Positions 1-8,687 of a DNA stretch of 64,000 nt are shown in pieces (positions within the stretch are counted from its first letter, which is position 1; each line of letters starts with the position of its first letter). Source of the stretch: Actinoallomurus sp040655075 (GTDB taxonomy: Bacteria; Actinomycetota; Actinomycetes; Streptosporangiales; Streptosporangiaceae); the NCBI RefSeq assembly GCF_040655075.1, contig NZ_JBFAJC010000017.1:140474-204473 (forward strand). The letters run 5' to 3'. Below the pieces are notes generated by a model. It saw only the letters and a program-made list of their open reading frames with translations. It was not told where the DNA came from and did no database searches. A program made the position numbers and the translations under genes.

Positions 1-1
1 G

Positions 2-364
2 GAAGTCTGTGGTGACCAGCAGGTGCTGACCAGGCGGTACGGCGTCGCACCGGTGCTGTTCCGGCCTCCGTACGGCGGCTGGAACGCCGCGACCAAGGTC
101 GCCGTCGCCGACTGCGGTCCACGGGCGATCGTGTTGTGGCGTGAGTCGATGGAGATCCACGACATGCAGTACCTGAGCCCGGACAAGAGACTGAGCCCCG
201 GGGACATCATCCTCGCGCACTTCCGCGGCCCGGCCGAGCTGAAGGGCGAGACGATGACCGCTATGTTCGTCGCCCTGCTGAAGCACATCGAGCGCCAGGG
301 CTTCGCGGTCGCCCGTCTCGAGGACTACATCCAGCCGCTGCGGCACGGCGCAGCGGCACGCTGA
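2..364 (+). CDS. Polysaccharide deacetylase (NodB fold), 3' part
   Basis: The reading frame is open from the first bases of the window, so only the C-terminal part of about 120 residues is seen and the start lies upstream. The segment FRPPYGGWN fits motif 3 of the NodB (carbohydrate esterase 4) fold, and the later GDIILAHF stretch fits motif 5, which carries the catalytic-base histidine. Family members remove N- or O-acetyl groups from chitin-like, peptidoglycan or xylan chains outside the cell. An internal GTG at position 23 could be mistaken for a start, but the frame continues through it without a stop. It converges on the decayed gene that follows on the minus strand. The family is fairly secure; the substrate is unknown. 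Confidence 0.75.
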   Translation, partial: EVCGDQQVLTRRYGVAPVLFRPPYGGWNAATKVAVADCGPRAIVLWRESMEIHDMQYLSPDKRLSPGDIILAHFRGPAELKGETMTAMFVALLKHIERQGFAVARLEDYIQPLRHGAAAR

Positions 365-915
365 TCACCGTGGCTTCCACGCGTTCGAGAAGACGGCGGA
401 CCCGGGCGCGGTCGGCGCGGCGGGGATTGAGCGGATGCACCAGGGGGCGGCAGGCCTTGCGGAAGGCCTCCAGCGCCTGATCAAGATCACGTGCATCGGG
501 CGCGGGCTTCAGCGCACCGGCCCGCGGCGCGCATCGCTCGAAATGGTCGAGAATGAAAAGCAGCTCCCTCAGACGCATTTCGGCGACCGTATAGACGCTC
601 GTGGGGACGACCAGCGCGGCCGCCAGAATCCCGCACCGCGCAGGGCGAGCAGCTCAGGGGAGAGGGTGCGCAGGACCGCGAGCACCATGCTGAGCGAGCC
701 GGTGATGAAGAAGGTCACCGCCCAGTAGCTGCCGGAGGGTGTGTAGAACATCCCGAAGACGCAGGCGAGGAGAAAGATCACTGCCAGGGTCGTGTGCCCT
801 GAGGCCAGGACGGCGGGGCCGTATCCGAACGGCACCCCGGCGACGGTGCCGATCAGCCGCCGGCCGCTCTGCAGCAGGATGTCCCCGGTGTGCTCGGCGT
901 TGATGAAGCGTGCCC
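261..915 (-). pseudogene. Truncated, frameshifted FUSC-type membrane protein remnant
   Basis: Directly after the stop of the LuxR-type gene, an open frame without its own start encodes a stretch beginning near FINAEHTGDILLQSGRR, followed by two hydrophobic helices around AVIFLLACVFGMFY and WAVTFFITGSLSMVLAV. This resembles the C-terminal membrane half of FUSC/YccS-like proteins (aromatic-acid exporter group). Near 625-636 the frame breaks: the continuation (GILAAALVVPTSVYTVAEMRLREL and the following helix) lies in another minus-strand frame and runs to 261. One base change would restore a continuous family-like C terminus. The N-terminal half is missing and the tail overlaps the convergent deacetylase gene. 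I read this as a dead gene. The frameshift could be a sequencing error, but the missing front end could not. Confidence 0.6.
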
Positions 916-3771
916 TTATTCCTGGTGGCCGGCGGTCGTGAGGGCGCCCTCGATGAGGTCGCGCAGCTGGGAGCGGGCGGTGATGCCCAGCTTGGGGAAG
1001 CTGCGGTAGAGGTGCGAGCCGACCGTGCGCGGGGAGAGGAAGAGCTTCTCGCCGATCTCGCGGTTGGTCAGCCCGCGGGCGGCGAGCCTGATGATCTGCT
1101 GCTGTTGCGGGGAGAGTTCGGCGAGCGCGTCGGGCGTGGAGTCCGTGACGTCGAGGCCGGCGGCGCGGGATTCGGCCCGGGCTCGCTCGATCCACGGGCG
1201 TGCGCCCAGGCGGCGGAAGGTCTCCAGGGCCTCGGCGAGCGGCACCCGCGCCTCCGCGATGCGCCGGCGGCGCCGCAGCCACTCGGCGAGGTCGAGCAGG
1301 CTCTGGGCGCGTTCGAAGGGCCAGTGCTCCAGCGCCGGGTCCGCCAGGGCCGCCCGGAAGTGCGGCTCGGCGTCCTCGGGGTCCGCCAGCAGGCCACGGG
1401 CTCGGCTGATCAGCGCACGCAGGCGGGGGGAGGCGTTCTCCGCGAGCGCTCGTGCGGAACGCTCGACGACCGGGGCGGCCTCCTCGCGGCGGCCGCAGCG
1501 CACAGCGGCGGCGGCCAGATCCGCGAGGGCCGGATAGGAGGCGTGATAGTGCACGGGCGCGCCGTCTGCCGTGAAGGCCATGCGGAGCTGGTCGTACGCG
1601 GTCTCGTACGCCCCTTCCGCGGCTGCCGCGGCACCGAGCGCACGACGGGCATAGACGGAGACCGATCGGCTTTCCAGCGGATCGATCAGGGCGAGCGCGT
1701 CGTCGGCCCGGGCGCGGGCCATCGCCGCGTCACCCTGGTAGGCCAGCAGGGTGGCATCCACGGTGGCCGCACAGGCCACGGCGTGGTCGAGGCCGGCCGC
1801 CCGGCCGATCGCGATGGTGCGGGCGCAGGCCTCACGGGCCTGGTCCCATCTTCCGCGTTCCACATAGGCCCAGGCGACCGCGCCGCCCAGCCCCTCGGGC
1901 AGCGTTCCCTGCAGCTTCCAGCGGTCGAATGCCTCGTCGAACGCGCGGACGGCCTGCGGGGTCTCGTCGAGGAGCCACGCCATGATCCCGACGGTGGTGA
2001 GCTGCTCCGGCCGGGCTTCCGCGTCGGCGGCCAACCGCGGGAGCAGGCGGACGAGCCCGGCCCGGTCGTCGAAGGGGTCCGACACGGCCCGCACCCAGGT
2101 GCGCAAGCCCGCGTGTGAGGCGTCCCCGGGAAGGCGTCGCAGGATGTCCTGGACGCGGTGCCGCTGGCCGTCCTCTCCGGCATAGAAGCGGACCACGGCC
2201 GCGCCGGCCAGGAGGTCCAGCGCGGCGGCGGGCCTGGAGACCGCCAACTCCTCGGCGGCGTCGCTCAGTCGGGAGAAGACCGTGGCGTGGCGTCCGGTCA
2301 GGATCGCCAGCCGTCCGGCCTGCACGGCGGCGGAGGCCAGCAGCGACCGATCATCCGTACGCGCGCGTGCCGCGGCGGCCAGTTCCTCGACCCAGGCGAG
2401 GTCCCCGGTGAACGCGGCCGCTGAAGCGGCTTCGACCAGCAGCCGGGCGCTGTCCTCACGCTGCGGTGAGAGCTCCGCGGCGCGCTGGAGGGCCTTGGCC
2501 GCCGCCGCATTGCCGCCGTGTCGGCGGGCCCGGTCGGCGGTCCGCTCCAGCTCCGCCGATACGGCCGCGTCCGGGCGCGGGCAGGCGGCGGCCAGATGCC
2601 AGGCACGCCGATCCGGTTCGTCCCGCAGCATCTCGGCGAGCGTGAGGTGAGCCTCGCGCTGGGCGCCCAAGGAAGCCGCGTGATACACGGCGGACCGGAC
2701 CAGCGGGTGACGGAAGCGGACGTCACGGCCGGTCCGCCGGACCAGTGCGGCCTGCTCGGCGGGCAGCCAGGCCTCGTCCTCGGCGTTCGGAAGCCCGGCC
2801 GAGACGGCGATCGCGGAGTCGACGCTGTCCATGGCGGCCAGGAGAAGCAGGGCCCGCGCCGTGGAGGCGGGGAGGCCGTTCAGGCGGGCGGCGAAGATCC
2901 GCTCCAGGTGATCGGTGAGCGGGAGCGGACCTGCGGACGGCAGCTCCGTAGCCGTGTCGTGCGCGGTGGCCGCCCTCGTCAGTTCCACCAGTGCCAGTGG
3001 GTTGCCGCCCGCTTGGTCGAGGATCCGCGTCCTGATGTGCCCGGTGGGGCTCTTCGGCTGCAGATCCAGCAGCCGATTGGCCCCAGCGTTGTCGAGCGGT
3101 CCCAGAGTGAGCGTCGGCACGTGACGGTCGAATCCCGGGAGATGATCGTCGCCACGGGTCGCGATCAGCGTCGTGACCGGTTCGCCTTCCAACCGCCTGG
3201 CGGCGAAGGACAGCGCGTCCAGGGAAGCCCGGTCGAACCACTGCGCGTCGTCCAGCACCACGAGCACGGGACGCCGGTCGTCCACGGCTGACAGCAGGCT
3301 CAGGACGGCGACCCCGATCAGCATGAGGTCGGGTGCGCTCGAATGCCGGGGCGTGGCCGGTCCCTTGCCGAAGGCGTCCTGAATCGCAGCGCGCTGCCTG
3401 TCCGGCAGTCCGTCCACCTCGGTCAGTACCGGCCGCAGCAACTGGTGCAGGGCGGAGAACGCCAGGCCCGACTCCGACTCGGCGCCCTCGGCACGCAGGA
3501 CGCGAGCGCCGCTCGCTTCGGCCCGACGCACCGCGCGGTCCAGCAGCGCGCTCTTTCCCGCGCCCACGTCACCGAGAATCATCAGAACCGGGTCGGCTGA
3601 CGCCGAGTCCACCACACGAAAGAGGCGTGCCAGTTCCGCGTCCCGGCCGATGATCGGCTTTTCCGTATCCGACTCCGGTCCCCCGGCCGCACCGGGGTCG
3701 CCTGCGTGCTCGTCCACGGGGTCTCCAGGAATTTTCGGCTCTTCGATGGGAACCGCCTTGCCTTGCCGCAC
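916..3771 (-). CDS. Large ATP-binding LuxR-family (LAL) regulator
   Basis: This 951-residue protein has the LAL layout. An N-terminal ATPase has a Walker A motif GDVGAGKS at about residues 67-74 and a Walker B-like LVVLDDAQWFD. A long helical, TPR-like middle follows. The C-terminal LuxR helix-turn-helix (about 885-945) contains LTNREIGEKLFLSPRTVGSHL. Such proteins are ATP-dependent activators, often of catabolic or secondary-metabolite operons. The chosen start is a GTG that gives a typical N terminus; no strong ribosome site is visible, so the start is uncertain. It is divergent from the metallo-hydrolase/esterase/P450 run, with 126 bp between the starts, and is a good candidate regulator of it. 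A dead FUSC-type gene follows immediately downstream. Confidence 0.9.
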   Translation of the reverse strand: MRQGKAVPIEEPKIPGDPVDEHAGDPGAAGGPESDTEKPIIGRDAELARLFRVVDSASADPVLMILGDVGAGKSALLDRAVRRAEASGARVLRAEGAESESGLAFSALHQLLRPVLTEVDGLPDRQRAAIQDAFGKGPATPRHSSAPDLMLIGVAVLSLLSAVDDRRPVLVVLDDAQWFDRASLDALSFAARRLEGEPVTTLIATRGDDHLPGFDRHVPTLTLGPLDNAGANRLLDLQPKSPTGHIRTRILDQAGGNPLALVELTRAATAHDTATELPSAGPLPLTDHLERIFAARLNGLPASTARALLLLAAMDSVDSAIAVSAGLPNAEDEAWLPAEQAALVRRTGRDVRFRHPLVRSAVYHAASLGAQREAHLTLAEMLRDEPDRRAWHLAAACPRPDAAVSAELERTADRARRHGGNAAAAKALQRAAELSPQREDSARLLVEAASAAAFTGDLAWVEELAAAARARTDDRSLLASAAVQAGRLAILTGRHATVFSRLSDAAEELAVSRPAAALDLLAGAAVVRFYAGEDGQRHRVQDILRRLPGDASHAGLRTWVRAVSDPFDDRAGLVRLLPRLAADAEARPEQLTTVGIMAWLLDETPQAVRAFDEAFDRWKLQGTLPEGLGGAVAWAYVERGRWDQAREACARTIAIGRAAGLDHAVACAATVDATLLAYQGDAAMARARADDALALIDPLESRSVSVYARRALGAAAAAEGAYETAYDQLRMAFTADGAPVHYHASYPALADLAAAAVRCGRREEAAPVVERSARALAENASPRLRALISRARGLLADPEDAEPHFRAALADPALEHWPFERAQSLLDLAEWLRRRRRIAEARVPLAEALETFRRLGARPWIERARAESRAAGLDVTDSTPDALAELSPQQQQIIRLAARGLTNREIGEKLFLSPRTVGSHLYRSFPKLGITARSQLRDLIEGALTTAGHQE

Positions 3772-3897
3772 CCAGGCTACAAGCGGCCTGGCCTGGTGCC
3801 CGGGGCAGGTGGGCAGGTGCAGTCACGTGACGGATACCGTGTGTACAGGGCCGCTCGTATGGTTGCTGGAAAGCCTCCGAATTCTTGAGGAAGCGAC

Positions 3898-4812
3898 ATG
3901 GATCAGATCAACCTCGGCAACGTCACGATCACCCGGGTCTGGGAATATTACGGCTCCGTCGAGATGACGCCCGACACCTTCTTTCCGGAAAGTCCGAAGG
4001 AAATCTGGGAAAGCGGTACTCCCTGGCTGACCCCGCATTTCCTGGATTCCGCGACCAATATCGTGAATTCCGCGATCCAGACCTGGCTGCTGCGCAGCGA
4101 GGGCAAGGCCATCCTCGTCGACACCGGCGTGGGCAACCACAAGGAGCGCCCGTACGCGCCGGTCTGGAGCCGCCTGGAAACAGACTTCCTGGCAAATCTC
4201 GCTCGGGCGGGCGTCGAGCCCGAGGACGTGGACATCGTGATCAACACGCATCTCCACATCGATCACGTCGGCTGGAACACCTACCTGGACGGGCGGCGCT
4301 GGGTTCCCACCTTCCCCAACGCCACCTATCTGATGCCGAAGGACGACTTCGACTTCTGGAACCCCGAGAACGGCCACAAGCCGCTGCTCGGCCGCGGCAA
4401 CCAGAACGTCTTCGAGGACAGCGTGGCGCCGGTGCACGAGGCCGGCCACACGCTGCTGTGGGAGAACAGCCACCAGATCGACGCCGACCTGCGTCTGGAC
4501 GCGGCTCCCGGACACACCCCCGGCTCCTCCGTGCTGACCCTCGCCTCCGGATCGGACCGCGCGGTGTTCGTCGGCGACATACTGCACAACCCGGTGCAGA
4601 TCCTCGAACCGGACACCAACAGTTGCTTCTGCGAGGACCCCGCGGGCGCCCGCGCCACCCGCCGCAAGGTGCTGGGCTGGGCGGCCGACAACAACGCACT
4701 CGTGATCCCCGCGCACCTGGGCGGCCACGGCGCCGCGGAAGTGGCACGCGAGGGAGACAAGTTCGCCATCAAGGGCTGGGCCCCCTTCGCCCCGTACACC
4801 GAGCTGGGCTGA
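3898..4812 (+). CDS. Metallo-beta-lactamase-fold hydrolase
   Basis: This 304-residue protein has the binuclear zinc motif HLHIDH (His118, His120, Asp122, His123), followed by APGHTPGSS and VFVGDILHN, which supply further metal ligands. The arrangement is that of lactonase- or esterase-type members (AHL-lactonase-like) rather than true beta-lactamases. No signal peptide is seen, so it is probably cytoplasmic. The ATG follows a GAGGAAG ribosome site. It opens a plus-strand run with a carboxylesterase only 21 bp downstream, which suggests that both attack ester or lactone bonds of one substrate or its derivatives. The fold is certain. The reaction is inferred only. Confidence 0.88.
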   Translation: MDQINLGNVTITRVWEYYGSVEMTPDTFFPESPKEIWESGTPWLTPHFLDSATNIVNSAIQTWLLRSEGKAILVDTGVGNHKERPYAPVWSRLETDFLANLARAGVEPEDVDIVINTHLHIDHVGWNTYLDGRRWVPTFPNATYLMPKDDFDFWNPENGHKPLLGRGNQNVFEDSVAPVHEAGHTLLWENSHQIDADLRLDAAPGHTPGSSVLTLASGSDRAVFVGDILHNPVQILEPDTNSCFCEDPAGARATRRKVLGWAADNNALVIPAHLGGHGAAEVAREGDKFAIKGWAPFAPYTELG

Positions 4813-4833
4813 GGCCCGCGGTAAGGAATCACT

Positions 4834-6321
4834 GTGAACCACCACCCCGACCCCATCGTGACCACGGCGCAGGGGGCCGTCCGCGGCCTGAGCCAGGGCG
4901 ACACCGTCGCCTTCCTGAACATTCCGTACGCCGCCCCGCTCCGCGGCGCCGGCCGGTTCGCGCCGCCCCAGCCGCACGAGCCGTGGGACGGCGTACGGGA
5001 CGCCACCAAGCCGGGGCCGAACGCGCCGCAGTCCGAGCGCAAGCTCGGCAGCGTGGACATGTCCCCCTACTTCGGCACCGGTTGGAGCCGCGGCGAGGAT
5101 TACCTCACCGTCAGCGTCTGGACGCCCGCCGCCGACGGCGACCTGCCCGTCATGGTGTTCGTCCACGGCGGCGGATTCGTCGCCGGATCGACGCGGTCCG
5201 CACTGTACGACGGCTCCGCCTTCGCCCGCGACGACGTCGTCCTCGTCACCCTCAACTACCGGCTCGGCATCGCCGGGTTCCTCGACCTCCCCGGCGCGCC
5301 CGCCAACCGCGGTCTGCTCGACGTCGTCGCCGCGCTGCGCTGGGTCCAGGAGAACATCGCCGCCTTCGGCGGTGATCCGCAGAACGTCACCCTCTTCGGC
5401 CAGTCGGCCGGGGCGACCATCGTCGGTGGCGTCCTCGCCACCCCCGATGCCACGGGCCTCTTCCGCAGGGCGATCGTCCAAAGCGGTAGCGGCCTGGGCG
5501 CGTTCACCACCGAGCAGGCCGCCCGCGTCACCAGGGCGGCAGCCGAGGCCCTGGGCATTGAGCCCCATGCCGACGCCTTCGCGGACGTCTCCGACGACCG
5601 CCTGGTCGAGGCCGCCTCCCAGCTCGCGGGCATCGACCTGCAGTCCGAGACGCACCGCGACCCACTGATCGGACTCAGCCCCTTCAGCCTGGTCTTCGAC
5701 ACGCAGCCCGCCGAATCCGTCGCCGCCGGCCTCAGCGCCGACATCGACCTGCTCATCGGGACCAATACCGAGGAGGGGAACCTCTACCTGGTCCCCGTGG
5801 ACAAGTACTCCACCTCGACCGCCAGGGACGTCGACGACACGGCGGCCCGCGCGCACCCGAATCCCGCGCAACTCGTCGAGACCTACCGGAAGGCACGCCC
5901 CGAGGCGTCCTTCGGCGAGCTGCGCTCCGCCATCATGGGCGACGCGCTGTTCGGCGCGGGCAGCCGGGCCCTGGCCGGCGCACATGCCGCTCATCCCCAG
6001 TCCGCCACCTACGCCTACGAGTTCGCCTGGCGCTCCCACGCCCTGGACGGAGAGCTCGGCGCCACTCACGCGGTCGAGCTGCCCTTCGTCTTCGATCTCG
6101 CGCACCTTCCCCAGCTCCACGGCCCCGCCGCGCTGCTCGGCCCCGACAAGCCCCCCGCGGATCTCGCCGCCCGCATGCACGAGACCTGGGTCCGGTTCGC
6201 CAGGACCGGCAACCCCGGCTGGGACCCGTACGACACCGAGCGCAGGGCCACCGTGCGCATCGACGCCGAGTGGACCCAGGTCGACGACCCCCGCAGCCAG
6301 GAACGGCAGGCCTGGAGCTGA
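4834..6321 (+). CDS. Type-B carboxylesterase
   Basis: This 495-residue alpha/beta hydrolase has the carboxylesterase signature. An oxyanion segment VHGGGFVAGS is followed by the nucleophile elbow FGQSAGA (Ser191), the acid region around NTEEGNLYL and a late histidine in GATHAVELPFVFD. Residues such as EDYLTVSVW fit the conserved EDCLxLNV-type segment. There is no signal peptide, so it should act in the cytoplasm. The GTG start at 4834 has an AAGGA ribosome site, and the gap to the upstream metallo-hydrolase is 21 bp, so the two are probably co-transcribed. It hydrolyses carboxylic esters; the natural substrate is unknown. Its partners (P450, reductase, IclR regulator) point to use of an esterified, perhaps aromatic, compound. 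Confidence 0.93.
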   Translation: MNHHPDPIVTTAQGAVRGLSQGDTVAFLNIPYAAPLRGAGRFAPPQPHEPWDGVRDATKPGPNAPQSERKLGSVDMSPYFGTGWSRGEDYLTVSVWTPAADGDLPVMVFVHGGGFVAGSTRSALYDGSAFARDDVVLVTLNYRLGIAGFLDLPGAPANRGLLDVVAALRWVQENIAAFGGDPQNVTLFGQSAGATIVGGVLATPDATGLFRRAIVQSGSGLGAFTTEQAARVTRAAAEALGIEPHADAFADVSDDRLVEAASQLAGIDLQSETHRDPLIGLSPFSLVFDTQPAESVAAGLSADIDLLIGTNTEEGNLYLVPVDKYSTSTARDVDDTAARAHPNPAQLVETYRKARPEASFGELRSAIMGDALFGAGSRALAGAHAAHPQSATYAYEFAWRSHALDGELGATHAVELPFVFDLAHLPQLHGPAALLGPDKPPADLAARMHETWVRFARTGNPGWDPYDTERRATVRIDAEWTQVDDPRSQERQAWS

Positions 6322-6362
6322 CCCCTCGTACACCTCTGTGCGCATCCCTTTCAAGGAACACC

Positions 6363-6755
6363 ATGACCAGAACCGTCATCACCACCGAGAACGCCCCCGC
6401 CCTGGCGGCCCCGCTGTCCCAAGGCATCCGCAAGGGCCCGGTCCTGCAGGTCTCCGGGCAGCTCCCGCTCGATCCGGACACGGGCCAGGTAGTCGGCACC
6501 ACGGTCGCCGAGCAGACCACACAGGCGCTGCGCAACGTCACCGCCGTACTCAAGGCGGGCGGCGCGGACCTGGAGGACGTCGTGATGCTGCGCGTGTACC
6601 TCACCGACCCCGCCCACCTGGCCGAGATGAACGAGGCGTACGCCGCGGCCGCCGGCGAGCCCTTCCCCGCACGCACCACCGTCTACATGCGGCTTCCGCC
6701 GGGACTGCTCGTGGAGGTCGACGCCCTGGCAGTGCTGGACGAGCGCATCCGATGA
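6363..6755 (+). CDS. RidA/YjgF-family enamine/imine deaminase
   Basis: This 130-residue protein has the RidA signature: GPVLQVSGQLPLDPDTG near the front, AEQTTQALRNVTAVLKAGG in the middle and LPPGLLVEVDALAVL at the end. The family hydrolyses reactive enamine/imine intermediates or has been adapted for other small hydrolytic steps, and usually works as a trimer. The frame is open further upstream, but the ATG at 6363 follows an AAGGAACACC stretch and gives the normal family length. The IclR-type regulator starts only 7 bp after its stop, so the two are translationally close. In this context it may serve the same catabolic route as the flanking esterase and P450. Confidence 0.9.
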   Translation: MTRTVITTENAPALAAPLSQGIRKGPVLQVSGQLPLDPDTGQVVGTTVAEQTTQALRNVTAVLKAGGADLEDVVMLRVYLTDPAHLAEMNEAYAAAAGEPFPARTTVYMRLPPGLLVEVDALAVLDERIR

Positions 6756-6762
6756 TGGTGAG

Positions 6763-7557
6763 GTGAGGACACAGAACGGCGAGTCGGTTCTGACCAGGGT
6801 CGTACGGATCTTCGAGGCGTTCACTCCGGAGGAGCCGGCCCTGACAGTCTCGGAGATCTCCCGGCGTACGGGGCTGCATGTGGCGACCGCGTCGCGGCTG
6901 GTGGCGGAGTTGGTCTCGCACGAGTTCCTCACCCGGGACGCGGATCGCCGTGTGCGCATTGGCATGCGCATGTGGGAGCTGGTGACGCGGGCGTCGCCCG
7001 CTCTGTCGCTGCGGGACGCGGCGATGCCGTTCATGGAGGGCGTCCACGACATCGTCGGCCACCACGTGCAGCTCGGGGTTCTGGACGGTGACGAGGTGCT
7101 GTTCTTGGAGCGGCTGTCGGCACCGGGGGCAGTGATCAACTACACGCGTATCGCCGGCCGCCTGCCTCTGCATGTCTCCTCCAGCGGCCTGGTGCTCCTG
7201 GCGCATGGCCCCGCCGACCTGCGCCGGCGGGTGCTCGCCGGGTCGCTGGACCGCTACACCCCGGACACTCCGGCCACCGCCGCACGGCTGCGGGCCGTGC
7301 TGGCCGAGGTCCGTCGTCAGGGGTACGCGTACTGCCCGGGGTACGTGCATCCGGACGCGCTGGCCATCGCGGCGCCGGTACGCGGCAGCAGCGGCGAGGT
7401 GGTGGCCGCGCTGGCGGTGATCGTGCCGAACGAGGCCGGCGCCACGGCTGTCGTGCCGGTGGTGCGGACCGCCGCACGCGGTGTCTCACGCGCACTCGGG
7501 GCCCCTGATACCCGGGGGCGACGTCGTGGCTCGGGTGGGAGTGCGCTGTCGGTGTGA
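6763..7557 (+). CDS. IclR-family transcriptional regulator
   Basis: This 264-residue protein has an N-terminal winged helix-turn-helix (LTVSEISRRTGLHVATASRL, about residues 26-48) and an IclR effector-binding domain. GRLPLHVSSSGLVLLA and the RRQGYAYCPGYVHPDALAIAAPV stretch are characteristic. IclR proteins sense small organic acids, often aromatic-catabolism intermediates, and control nearby operons. The GTG start is 7 bp after the ridA-like gene. Because it lies inside the run rather than divergent from it, it may control the reductase/P450 pair starting 100 bp downstream, its own operon, or both. The family call is secure; the effector is unknown. Confidence 0.92.
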   Translation: MRTQNGESVLTRVVRIFEAFTPEEPALTVSEISRRTGLHVATASRLVAELVSHEFLTRDADRRVRIGMRMWELVTRASPALSLRDAAMPFMEGVHDIVGHHVQLGVLDGDEVLFLERLSAPGAVINYTRIAGRLPLHVSSSGLVLLAHGPADLRRRVLAGSLDRYTPDTPATAARLRAVLAEVRRQGYAYCPGYVHPDALAIAAPVRGSSGEVVAALAVIVPNEAGATAVVPVVRTAARGVSRALGAPDTRGRRRGSGGSALSV

Positions 7558-7657
7558 AGCGCGCCGGAAGTTCGTTTCTCACTGTTTGAGAATGCCGTCG
7601 CGGCGGTCCGTCCCGGCCACGCATCCTGCCTCCAAGCCAACGACGGGAGGCGACAAC

Positions 7658-8659
7658 GTGGTGGTTGCGGATGTCCTGTCCGGCGGCGGCACGGGACGGC
7701 CGACGCCGGGCAGAGCGGCGAACGCGGTGACTCTCACGGTCTCCGCCAAGGAACGGGTGGCCGAGGGCGTCGTGTCCCTCGCACTCCGGCACCCGGACGG
7801 CGCCCGGCTGCCGGACTGGACGCCGGGATCCCACATCGACCTGGTGCTCCCTGACGGGACGACCCGGCAGTACTCCCTGTGCGGCGACCGATGGGACGCG
7901 CGGACCTACCGGATCGCCGTCCTGAGAGAGCCCGCGGGCCGGGGCGGGTCCGCCCACGTGCACGACCGGCTCCGGCCGGGTGACCGGGTCGGCGTCGGCG
8001 GCCCGCGGAACCACTTCCCGCTGGTGCCGTCGGAGAAGTACCTGTTCATCGCGGGCGGCATCGGCATCACGCCGCTGCTGCCGATGGTGCGGCAGGCGGA
8101 CCTGCTGGGTGCGGGCTGGCGGTTGCTGTACGGCGGCCGGACCCGCGCGTCGATGGCCTTCCGCGAGGAGTCGGCGGCGGCCTACGGCGAACGGGTGCGC
8201 GTCGTCCCGCAGGACGAGTTCGGGCTGCTGGATCTGAACGCCTGGCTGAGCACGCCGCGCCCGGACACCAAGGTCTACTGCTGCGGCCCCGCCCCACTGC
8301 TCGCCGCGGTGGAGGCGGCCTGCGCGTCCTGGCCGCCGTACACGCTGCGCACCGAACGCTTCGCCGCCGCCGAGGCCGCGCCGCTCAGGGACACCCCGTT
8401 CGAGGTGGAACTTCGGCGTACGGGACGCGCCGTATCCGTCACCCCGGACGTCTCCGTGCTGGAGGCGGTGCGCCGAGCCGGAGCGGACGTGCTGTCCTCC
8501 TGCGAGCAGGGCACCTGCGGCACGTGTCTGACTCCGGTCCTGGACGGTCGCCCCGACCACCGGGACTCCGTCCTCGCCGACCACGAACGGGCCGCGAACG
8601 ACTGCATGCTCCTGTGCGTGTCGCGGTCCTGCGGCGACCGTCTCGTCCTCGACCTGTGA
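7658..8659 (+). CDS. PDR/VanB-type reductase (flavin, NAD, 2Fe-2S)
   Basis: This 333-residue protein has the phthalate-dioxygenase-reductase order. A flavin-binding barrel contains GTTRQYSLCGD. The NAD-binding part has FIAGGIGITPLLPMV and a CCGPAPL segment. A C-terminal plant-type ferredoxin domain carries CEQGTCGTC and a later CMLLC, the four cysteines of a 2Fe-2S cluster. It moves electrons from NAD(P)H to an oxygenase. The frame is open from 7481, but the GTG at 7658 behind GGGAGG is the better start. The P450 gene begins 28 bp downstream, so this reductase almost certainly drives that P450. The pairing resembles a split version of the self-sufficient P450-PDR fusions. Confidence 0.92.
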   Translation: MVVADVLSGGGTGRPTPGRAANAVTLTVSAKERVAEGVVSLALRHPDGARLPDWTPGSHIDLVLPDGTTRQYSLCGDRWDARTYRIAVLREPAGRGGSAHVHDRLRPGDRVGVGGPRNHFPLVPSEKYLFIAGGIGITPLLPMVRQADLLGAGWRLLYGGRTRASMAFREESAAAYGERVRVVPQDEFGLLDLNAWLSTPRPDTKVYCCGPAPLLAAVEAACASWPPYTLRTERFAAAEAAPLRDTPFEVELRRTGRAVSVTPDVSVLEAVRRAGADVLSSCEQGTCGTCLTPVLDGRPDHRDSVLADHERAANDCMLLCVSRSCGDRLVLDL

Positions 8660-8687
8660 GACCTCCGCGCTTCCCGAAGGAGCCGCA

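Noticed and set aside
3772..4812. Quorum-quenching pair of LuxR regulator and AHL lactonase
   Set aside because: The regulator is a LAL protein with an ATPase, not an AHL-binding LuxR. The metallo-hydrolase motif alone cannot show lactone specificity.
3823..6354. 843-codon minus-strand open frame opposite the metallo-hydrolase and esterase genes
   Set aside because: It is antisense to two clear genes with intact motifs. Its translation is Gly/Val/Arg-rich without any domain, as expected from high-GC codon bias.
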